Assembly: GCA_937941715.1 (NCBI GenBank)
Contig: CALDGX010000003.1
Location: forward strand, 1-64,000
Origin: an uncultured Chloracidobacterium sp.
GTDB lineage: Bacteria; Acidobacteriota; Blastocatellia; Pyrinomonadales; Pyrinomonadaceae
DNA: 64,000 bases
Direction of reading: 5' to 3'
Shown in pieces: positions 35,188 to 42,239 of this stretch. Positions within the stretch are counted from its first letter, which is position 1. The number at the start of each line of letters is the position of its first letter. The translations under genes and the position numbers were made by a program. A model generated the notes under the pieces. It made no database searches. It saw only the letters and a program-made list of their open reading frames with translations, and was not told the origin of the DNA.

Positions 35188-36558
35188 ATGTCACGGCTTA
35201 AAGTAAAGTGGTTATCTACTTTGCTTGCGATCGCGGGATCGGTCGGCACCGTCTTCGGCCAGGCGGCGGGACGGGTGCAGATCGCGACCGCAAATTCGCT
35301 CGCAAATGGCTATTCGATAGCCCTTGAGCCCGTATCGGTCGAAGGTTTTACCGGGCTTCAATCCTTCGCTGCGGCACAACACGACGGAAAGATCTTGCTT
35401 ATCGGCGGCCGCACTGACGGCCTGCACCGCAGACAACCCTTTGCCTCATTTTCTCCCGACGGCAGCAACAACAAAATAGTCGTCCTTGACCCCAGTTCAA
35501 AAGAGACATGGAGTGCCGCCATTACGGACCTTCCGCCCGAACTCGGCGAGCAATTGCGGTCGACCAATATGGAGTTCATCCAACGAGGTCAGACGCTGTA
35601 TTTGATCGGCGGTTACGGCTACAGCCACATCGCCGGTGATCACGTTACCTACGGCAAACTCACGGCGGTCCGTGTAGATTGCGTCATTGCGGCGTTGGTG
35701 CGGGGCGGGACGATGGCGGGATGCTTTCGGCAGATATCGGATCCGATCTTTGCCGTCACCGGAGGCCAGATCGGCCGGATTGGCGAAACATATTTCCTGG
35801 TTGGCGGCCAGCGATTCGAAGGGCGATATAACCCGATGGGCCCGAATCACGGTCCCGGCTTCAGGCAGCAATACACCGATCAGATCCGAAAATTTTCGAT
35901 CATCGACGATGGCAGGGTGCTGCGTGTCGAAAATTCGTCAGCCGTGACCGACAAGGCAAATCTTCATCGACGCGATTTCAATATGCTGCCGCAGATATTC
36001 GCCAACGGAGTGCCCGGCTTCACGGTGTTTTCGGGAGTTTTTCAGATCGATGCCGATATTCCGTTCACCGACACGGTCGATATATTTGTTGATTCGCATC
36101 GCGTCAATCCGGCGTTCACTCAGTACCTAAATCATTATCATTCCGCGAAAGCGGTCTTATTCGATGCCGCCGGTCAGAGGACCGAGAACATATTCTTTGG
36201 CGGCATCAGCCAATACGAGGAAAGTGCCGGCACTCTGGTCAGGAATGACGATGTACCGTTCACCAAAATCATAAGCAAAGTGGCCCGTGATAAGGACGGC
36301 AGATCGACCGAGGCCAAGCTAGGTGAGATGCCTGGTTTCCTTGGAGCCGGTGCCGAGTTTATCGTCAACGCCGCACTGCCGAGATATGAAAATGACATTG
36401 TAAAGTCGAATGAGCTCAAGGGAGACCGCGTGCTTCTAGGGCACATCATCGGCGGTATTGTTAGTACGCAAAGAAGTATTTTCTTCAGCAACACTGGAAA
36501 TGAAAGTTCGGCCGGCAAGACCGTATTCCGCGTATGGTTGACCAGGCCGGCAAAATGA
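35188..36558 (+). CDS. Secreted Kelch-like beta-propeller protein
   Basis: A 456-residue exported protein with a signal peptide (about residues 1-25, ending VFGQA). Kelch-like strands recur: ILLIGGRTDG, LYLIGGYGYS, YFLVGGQRF and ENIFFGGISQ, separated by 45-110 residues. No catalytic motif is seen. The protein may be a surface or periplasmic binding protein. It starts 21 nt after the DUF302 stop on the same strand, so it may share the transcript. Confidence 0.65.
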   Translation: MSRLKVKWLSTLLAIAGSVGTVFGQAAGRVQIATANSLANGYSIALEPVSVEGFTGLQSFAAAQHDGKILLIGGRTDGLHRRQPFASFSPDGSNNKIVVLDPSSKETWSAAITDLPPELGEQLRSTNMEFIQRGQTLYLIGGYGYSHIAGDHVTYGKLTAVRVDCVIAALVRGGTMAGCFRQISDPIFAVTGGQIGRIGETYFLVGGQRFEGRYNPMGPNHGPGFRQQYTDQIRKFSIIDDGRVLRVENSSAVTDKANLHRRDFNMLPQIFANGVPGFTVFSGVFQIDADIPFTDTVDIFVDSHRVNPAFTQYLNHYHSAKAVLFDAAGQRTENIFFGGISQYEESAGTLVRNDDVPFTKIISKVARDKDGRSTEAKLGEMPGFLGAGAEFIVNAALPRYENDIVKSNELKGDRVLLGHIIGGIVSTQRSIFFSNTGNESSAGKTVFRVWLTRPAK

Positions 36559-36636
36559 AATTTGCGGCGGGTGAGGATGCACAGTCAAACAGCCGCCGTA
36601 GGCCGCAAAAGATCGGGCGAACCGGATCTTCATTAA

Positions 36637-37854
36637 ATGGACACAGTTATGAACACAAAATTTGATCCCAGTAACGCAATTCAGGATTTTCTGGTATTCG
36701 GTGAATTTGGTGATGTAAACCCATCGATCACCGATTCGTCAACCTTCACTTTTATGTCGCCGGATCGGATGGAGGAGCTGTTCGACCATGAGATCGAAGG
36801 GTGTTTTCTGTATTCGCGGCATTGGAACCCGACGAACAAGTTCCTCTCTGACGCACTCGCCCGAATGGAGGATTGCGAGGCAGCCCAGGCCAAGGCATCA
36901 GGGATGGCGGCGATCAGTTCAGCGATCATCCAGCTTTGCGGCAACGGCGACGAGATTATCTCGTCACGCACGATCTACGGCGGAACCTACGCTTTGTTCA
37001 AGAACTTTCTGCCGCGGTTCGGGATCAAGGTTCACTTTGTCGATGTTCAAAATATCGACGCTGTGAACGCCCTGATCAACGATCGAACGAAGGTCGTTTA
37101 TTGCGAATCGATCAGCAACCCTTTGCTCGACGTGTCGGATATTCCCGCGTTGTCGGCGATCTGCAAGCCTCGCGGGGTAAAGCTCGTCGTTGACAATACA
37201 TTCAGCCCGATGATGCTCTCGCCGATCCGGCTCGGAGCGGATGTGGTCGTTCACAGCCTGACAAAATACATAAACGGCACGAGTGACTGCGTGGCGGGTG
37301 CCGTATGCGCCAGCAGCGATTTCATTCACCAGCTGACGGACATAAATTCCGGTGCGTCTATGCTGTTCGGGGCCGTGCTCGACAGCACGCGGGCCGCGAG
37401 CATCTTGAAGAATCTCCATTCGCTGCATCTGAGAATGAGGCAGCATAGTCAAAACGCTCAGTACGTAGCTGAGAATCTGCAGAAACTCGGGCTGAGGGTG
37501 TTTTATCCGGGATTGCCCGAACATCCCCAGCACCGCTTGCTTACGGATATGATGAACGCGGGCTATGGCTACGGCGGGATGCTGGCCGTCGATGTCGGCG
37601 ATACGGCCAAAGCCAATCGGCTTATGACCAGAATGCAGGAGGAAAAGGTAGGCTATCTCGCGGTGAGTCTCGGATTTTTCAAAACGCTCTTCAGTGCTCC
37701 GGGCCACAGCACGTCCTCCGAGATACCGGAAGAAGAACGCAAGGCAATGGGACTTAGCGACGGTCTTGTCCGATTTTCGGTCGGCCTCGACAATGATATC
37801 GAGCAGAGTTTTGAACGGATCAAACGGTGTCTGGCCGAATGCGGAGTGATCTGA
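36637..37854 (+). CDS. Cys/Met metabolism PLP-dependent enzyme
   Basis: A 405-residue fold-type I PLP enzyme of the trans-sulfuration family. The Schiff-base lysine lies in HSLTKYINGTSD, with KASGMAAISSA and VDNTFSP nearby. It differs from the enzyme at 9228-10406 in length and active-site surroundings and resembles methionine gamma-lyase or homocysteine desulfhydrase-like members more than cystathionine gamma-synthase. Activity releasing H2S or methanethiol would fit the sulfur neighbourhood, but is inferred. ATG 36637 or 36649 may be the start. Confidence 0.82.
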   Translation: MDTVMNTKFDPSNAIQDFLVFGEFGDVNPSITDSSTFTFMSPDRMEELFDHEIEGCFLYSRHWNPTNKFLSDALARMEDCEAAQAKASGMAAISSAIIQLCGNGDEIISSRTIYGGTYALFKNFLPRFGIKVHFVDVQNIDAVNALINDRTKVVYCESISNPLLDVSDIPALSAICKPRGVKLVVDNTFSPMMLSPIRLGADVVVHSLTKYINGTSDCVAGAVCASSDFIHQLTDINSGASMLFGAVLDSTRAASILKNLHSLHLRMRQHSQNAQYVAENLQKLGLRVFYPGLPEHPQHRLLTDMMNAGYGYGGMLAVDVGDTAKANRLMTRMQEEKVGYLAVSLGFFKTLFSAPGHSTSSEIPEEERKAMGLSDGLVRFSVGLDNDIEQSFERIKRCLAECGVI

Positions 37855-37944
37855 TCTGATAGGGCGGCCGCCGGCTGCCGCACCAAGTGCTTTTGTTGAT
37901 TCAAGTCACCAGTGTAGAATTGGTCTTTATTTGATTAGTAATTT

Positions 37945-39351
37945 ATGTCAGAAGCAACAATTTCAAAAGCAAATACACGTATTGAGACGGACTCGATGGG
38001 CGAGATCGCCGTCGAGAGCGACAAGTATTGGGGAGCGCAGACTCAGCGTTCGCTTTACCATTTCAACATTGGTTTCGACGTGATGCCGCGAGAGGTCATC
38101 CGCGCGCTCGGCATCCTCAAAAAAGCGGCGGCGATCGTCAATTGCGATCTCGGTAAATTGCCCGAGGACAAAATGAAACTCATTGTCCGGGCCGCCGACG
38201 AGGTGATCGAAGGGAAACTCGACGCGCATTTTCCGCTGCGAGTCTGGCAGACAGGTTCTGGTACTCAGACCAACATGAACGCCAACGAGGTCATCTCGAA
38301 CCGAGCGATAGAGATCGCCGGCGGCGAGATGGGTTCGAAATCGCCCATTCACCCGAATGACGACGTCAATAAATCACAGTCGTCGAACGACACGTTTCCG
38401 ACGGCAATGTACATAGCGGCCGCCGAACGCCTGACCGCTCTGATCCCCGAGGTGCAAAAGGTCAGCGACGCGATCAAGGCAAAGTCGCGCGAGTTCGAGG
38501 GCGTCGTGAAGATCGGGCGCACGCATCTGCAGGACGCAACGCCGGTAACGGTCAGTCAGGAATTCAACGGCTGGGCAAACCTCGTCGACCGCGACATCGA
38601 GAGGATGAGGATGGTCCTTCCGGGACTGATGGACCTCGCGATCGGCGGCACGGCGGTCGGCACGGGCCTCAACGCACATCCGGAATTTGCCGAGCGAGCG
38701 GCGGCAAAGATCGCCGAACTCACAGGACTGCCGTTCAAGTCGCACCCGGACAAATTCGCCGCCCTGTCGGCGCACGACGAGGTGGTTTTCGCCTCGGGAG
38801 CGCTAAAAACTCTCGCCGCCAGCCTTATGAAGATCGCCAACGACATCCGCTGGCTCGCGTCGGGCCCACGCTGCGGCATTGGCGAAATAAGCTTACCGGA
38901 GAACGAGCCCGGCTCGTCGATCATGCCCGGCAAGGTCAACCCGACGCAGTCCGAAGCGATGACGATGGTCGCCGTTCAGGTGATGGGAAATGATGCCGCG
39001 ATCGGGTTTGCGGGCTCACAGGGCAATTTCGAGCTGAACGTGTTCAAGCCCGTGATGATCCACAATTTCCTGCACTCTGTCCGTCTGATACATGACGCGT
39101 GCCATGGCTTCGTCGATTACTGCATCGCCGGCATCGATTTGAACCGTGACAAGATCGATCATTACCTTCGCGATTCGCTGATGCTCGTGACTGCTCTCAA
39201 TCAGCACATCGGCTATGACAACGCGGCCAAGATCGCGAAATATGCACACAAGAAAGGCATCTCGCTTAAGGAATCCGCCGTCGAACTTGAGCTGTTGTCG
39301 GCCGAGAGATTTGACGAACTTGTTATCGCCGAAGATATGACACATCCGTAA
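37945..39351 (+). CDS. fumC: Class II fumarate hydratase
   Basis: TCA-cycle interconversion of fumarate and L-malate without an Fe-S cluster. The 468-residue protein has the family signature GSSIMPGKVNPTQ, the active-site region TGSGTQTNMNANE and SQSSNDTFPTA, and the typical length of FumC. The gene stands alone, with the secreted CAP protein gene 16 nt downstream. Confidence 0.95.
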   Translation: MSEATISKANTRIETDSMGEIAVESDKYWGAQTQRSLYHFNIGFDVMPREVIRALGILKKAAAIVNCDLGKLPEDKMKLIVRAADEVIEGKLDAHFPLRVWQTGSGTQTNMNANEVISNRAIEIAGGEMGSKSPIHPNDDVNKSQSSNDTFPTAMYIAAAERLTALIPEVQKVSDAIKAKSREFEGVVKIGRTHLQDATPVTVSQEFNGWANLVDRDIERMRMVLPGLMDLAIGGTAVGTGLNAHPEFAERAAAKIAELTGLPFKSHPDKFAALSAHDEVVFASGALKTLAASLMKIANDIRWLASGPRCGIGEISLPENEPGSSIMPGKVNPTQSEAMTMVAVQVMGNDAAIGFAGSQGNFELNVFKPVMIHNFLHSVRLIHDACHGFVDYCIAGIDLNRDKIDHYLRDSLMLVTALNQHIGYDNAAKIAKYAHKKGISLKESAVELELLSAERFDELVIAEDMTHP

Positions 39352-39367
39352 CGGGCCTTGGCCGAAT

Positions 39368-40141
39368 ATGAAATCAAAAATTGCTGCTGGATTGTCGGCG
39401 ATCATAGCCGTGATCGCACTTTCAAATATCGCCACCGCTCAAAAAAGCTGCGGAGTCTCGAAAGAGGACGACGAAAAATACGAGCAGATCTTCCGCAACG
39501 GCGGCGACTCTGCCGTTACCATAAAGGTCATCGATGAAAATTGCGATGAGCACAGCGTAACGGTCGAACCCGGCAAGGCCGCAAAGTTTGAACCGGTTTA
39601 TTCGGGGTACAAGTTCAAGATCGGGACAAGGGAGATCGCCGCCGCGTACAGTAACTATATAATCACCGTCGGCGTGGCCCACTCGGCCGATGCCCGCGTG
39701 AGTTTTTTGGACACGGTCAATCAGTTTCGCCAGGGGCATAAACTGCCGGCGTTCGTATACGACGACCGACTAAATCAGGCGGCCCAATGGTTTGCCGATC
39801 TGCTGGCAAAATACGAGGCCGACTCTGCCGGTCATGACGCCGTCGCCGCCGGCGGCGAGCAGTACAAGGACATGCAGGACTCGGCCCAACGGGTGGCCCA
39901 TTTTGGCTGGAAGGGCAAGGGCGGTGTGGCCGAGGTTGTCGCCGGCGACCAAATGCTCAATATTGGTACGGCCGATGTCGTTGGCGGTTATTTTGCCTTG
40001 GCGTGGTCGTCAGGTACAACGCATTACGCACCTTTCTTTGACATAGGTGAGCAAAAATTTAATAAGGTCGGCTTTGCCGTCGCGGAATCTAAAAAAACAA
40101 AAGGGAAATATTATGCGGTCGCATTGTTTGGCGCCGATTAG
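39368..40141 (+). CDS. Secreted CAP (SCP/PR-1)-domain protein
   Basis: A 257-residue exported protein: signal peptide ending SNIATA, a small beta-rich N-terminal segment with two Cys (34-100), then a CAP domain. CAP hallmarks are LDTVNQFRQGHKLPAF at the start, AGHDAVA with a conserved His, GVAEVVAG with the conserved Glu, and HYAPFFD with the second His. Bacterial CAP proteins are extracellular; their activities vary. The next gene begins 6 nt after the stop. Confidence 0.82.
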   Translation: MKSKIAAGLSAIIAVIALSNIATAQKSCGVSKEDDEKYEQIFRNGGDSAVTIKVIDENCDEHSVTVEPGKAAKFEPVYSGYKFKIGTREIAAAYSNYIITVGVAHSADARVSFLDTVNQFRQGHKLPAFVYDDRLNQAAQWFADLLAKYEADSAGHDAVAAGGEQYKDMQDSAQRVAHFGWKGKGGVAEVVAGDQMLNIGTADVVGGYFALAWSSGTTHYAPFFDIGEQKFNKVGFAVAESKKTKGKYYAVALFGAD

Positions 40142-40147
40142 AACGAT

Positions 40148-40819
40148 ATGAAAAAACTGCTACCGTTCCTGTTCTTGCTTGTTGCCATACCGGTGTCGGC
40201 ACAAAAGACATTCGAGATCACCGATGCTTCGAAGTACTTTGACATAAGGGTCAAAGTGGCCAAGTGCGATGAGGACTTTTGCTCGGGGAAAGCGACATTC
40301 TCGTTCTTCAAAAAGGGCGGCTCGACCCCCTATCAGGTCATTAACCTGCCGGACACACAGATCCAACTCGTCGAGGGCGGCCAACCCAGCGTCAACGTAT
40401 CGTTGCTATACGATCAGCAGAGCGTGGTAAATGTAGGCGATTTCAATTTTGACGGCATGGAGGACGTCGCCTTATGTAATGGGGCGAATGGCTCCTACGG
40501 CGGTCCGTCCTACGATATTTACTTGTCCTCGCGTGCGGCCAAGAAGTTCGTATTTGACGCCGCCTTCACTAAACTCGGATCGCATCTCGGAATGTTCATG
40601 GTCGATAAGGACAAAAGACTCCTAACGACATTAGATAAGAGCGGCTGCTGCTGGCACATTACCGAAGTTTACGATGTAGTTGCCGGTAAGCCGCGGAAGA
40701 TAGTCGAAGAGGTTGAGGACGCCACGATCCCCGATGAGACAAAGGTGAAGATCACGACCAAAACCCTCGTTGGCGGGAGATGGAAAACGTCGGTGAAATA
40801 CGTCAAGCGCGAAGAATAG
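40148..40819 (+). CDS. Secreted XAC2610-like (VCBS/FG-GAP-related) protein
   Basis: A 223-residue exported protein with signal peptide MKKLLPFLFLLVAIPVSA. It contains an FG-GAP-like calcium-loop motif DFNFDGMEDVALCNG and YDIYLSS, the recognisable part of XAC2610-related proteins. Function unknown; probably periplasmic or surface-located. Cotranscribed with the CAP gene; a strong terminator follows. Confidence 0.7.
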   Translation: MKKLLPFLFLLVAIPVSAQKTFEITDASKYFDIRVKVAKCDEDFCSGKATFSFFKKGGSTPYQVINLPDTQIQLVEGGQPSVNVSLLYDQQSVVNVGDFNFDGMEDVALCNGANGSYGGPSYDIYLSSRAAKKFVFDAAFTKLGSHLGMFMVDKDKRLLTTLDKSGCCWHITEVYDVVAGKPRKIVEEVEDATIPDETKVKITTKTLVGGRWKTSVKYVKREE

Positions 40820-40846
40820 ATACCATTTGATGGATGCGGTTGGCCG

Positions 40847-40892
40847 AAGATCCCGGAATTACCGTCTTGGGCGGTTCCGGGATCTTTTCTTT
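40847..40892 (+). terminator. Strong intrinsic terminator at the plus/minus gene switch
   Basis: A perfect 12-bp inverted repeat (40847-40858 with 40875-40886), a 16-nt loop and a T-rich tail TTTTCTTT. It separates the plus-strand fumC group from the minus-strand T6SS block and may also end the T6SS transcript. Confidence 0.88.
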
Positions 40893-41394
40893 ATCCCCCG
40901 ATAATCACTGTCGTCTCGCCGGACGTGATCGAATTTGGCGGACCGATCGCCTCAAGTATCGTGTCACCCATCCTTCCTGCCGGAAGATTGTTTATCATCA
41001 CCGTTGCTGATCCCGTGATATCGACCCCGGGGCCGTGCGGCGGTACCGGAGAGGGAACCGCACAAATGTGTATATCAGCACCGGCAGCCGCACCCGTGAT
41101 CGCACTGGACATCGAGGCAAGAGCGGCTGATTTGGCAGCCTGTTCGGCCGCCGCTGCTGCCGGAGCTCCGGGGGTTCCTGCGGCTGCCGCGGTTGCCGCA
41201 ACGGCTGTTTGGATCGCGGTGTCAGCCGCCGCCTTGGCCGATTGCAGGGCTGCGACGGCTGCCAGCGGTATGCCCCGCCATGCCGGAGCAAACCCGATCA
41301 GCACATTTGGGCTGCCCGGTCCGGGCGACAGCGTCGGTGGTAAACCGTGTGCCGTTGTGTCTCTCAATGCTCGTGCTGCAGGTCCTGTTGGCAT
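40891..41394 (-). CDS. PAAR-domain T6SS spike-tip protein
   Basis: A 167-residue PAAR protein that should cap the VgrG trimer. The PAAR strands are split: an N-terminal half (TTAHGLPPTLSPGPGSPNVL region) and a C-terminal half (ICAVPSPVPPHGPG, NNLPAGRMGD, TSGETTVIIGG). An Ala-rich helical segment of about 65 residues (45-110) lies between. There is no C-terminal toxin domain. GAGG lies 5 nt before ATG 41394. It is the last gene of the T6SS unit and ends inside the terminator region. Confidence 0.85.
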   Translation of the reverse strand: MPTGPAARALRDTTAHGLPPTLSPGPGSPNVLIGFAPAWRGIPLAAVAALQSAKAAADTAIQTAVAATAAAAGTPGAPAAAAAEQAAKSAALASMSSAITGAAAGADIHICAVPSPVPPHGPGVDITGSATVMINNLPAGRMGDTILEAIGPPNSITSGETTVIIGG

Positions 41395-41420
41395 ATCGTC
41401 CTCAGATGAAATTCAGTTAA

Positions 41421-42215
41421 CTAGCGAAGCATTACGGTCGGCATTGCAGCCTCCAAAACCTCTTCGCTCGATCTTATCCGTCTGTCACCCTCGACAATCG
41501 CGTTCAGCCGAAGTAGGGCACGGTCTCGGATCACGAACAAGACCACCGTCGTTCCGGAATTGTCCGAAAGTTTTGGGGCTTGAACGACGTTCGCAAACTT
41601 AGCGATGATCTGCTCCCGTTTCTTTGCTTCTTCGGGCGACGGCGACGGCAGCCACCACGAATCCTCGATCGAATTGAGGATCTGAACACCACCTGTGAAA
41701 TCGCGGGTCACGTCGAAAAATGTTGTCACATAGGCCGCGTAATCACCCGATGAACGCGGGGTAAATCCGGCTTTTACGGCAAGTTCAAAGAAATGTTCGG
41801 GTTCGTTGTTCAGAAGCTCGATACCGTCGGCCCCCCAAGCGCCCAGCAAATATACCCTCGGGCGTTCCGGCGGCCTGGTGGAGACGCGATAAACGCCGCC
41901 ATTTGAGAAAAAGGGTGTCGGTACCTGTTCCACTTGGGTTTCAGGCTTTTGTAGAGCGGCCAGGATCGGATCTCCAAACTTGGCGGCTCGCCGTGTGATT
42001 TCTTCTCGAGTCAAACTTGTCATTTTTTTGTCTTCCATTGCCCCTTTCTTCTTCGGAGCCGGATCGATCTGCCCGATCGCGAGGATCGCCGCCGTGATCA
42101 CCAGGACCGGAACGATCAACGGCCCAAGGTGCATACAGTGTCTGCCGGTTGGCAGTCGCCTCATAACTTTTCCCGGCGAGGGCGCGTCATACGAGGCATC
42201 ATTTTCATTCCTCAT
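41421..42215 (-). CDS. Membrane-anchored protein, candidate immunity protein for the VgrG effector
   Basis: A 264-residue protein with no recognised family. One hydrophobic helix (about residues 31-50) near the N-terminus is followed by a Lys-rich stretch and an alpha/beta-looking domain. It starts 24 nt after the VgrG stop, with GAGG 5 nt before ATG 42215, and precedes the PAAR gene. Immunity proteins commonly follow their effector gene directly, and one helix plus a large C-terminal domain could act in the periplasm. An adaptor or a stand-alone effector is also possible. Confidence 0.45.
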   Translation of the reverse strand: MRNENDASYDAPSPGKVMRRLPTGRHCMHLGPLIVPVLVITAAILAIGQIDPAPKKKGAMEDKKMTSLTREEITRRAAKFGDPILAALQKPETQVEQVPTPFFSNGGVYRVSTRPPERPRVYLLGAWGADGIELLNNEPEHFFELAVKAGFTPRSSGDYAAYVTTFFDVTRDFTGGVQILNSIEDSWWLPSPSPEEAKKREQIIAKFANVVQAPKLSDNSGTTVVLFVIRDRALLRLNAIVEGDRRIRSSEEVLEAAMPTVMLR

Positions 42216-42239
42216 TCCGGCCTCTGCAACATTCGCCTA

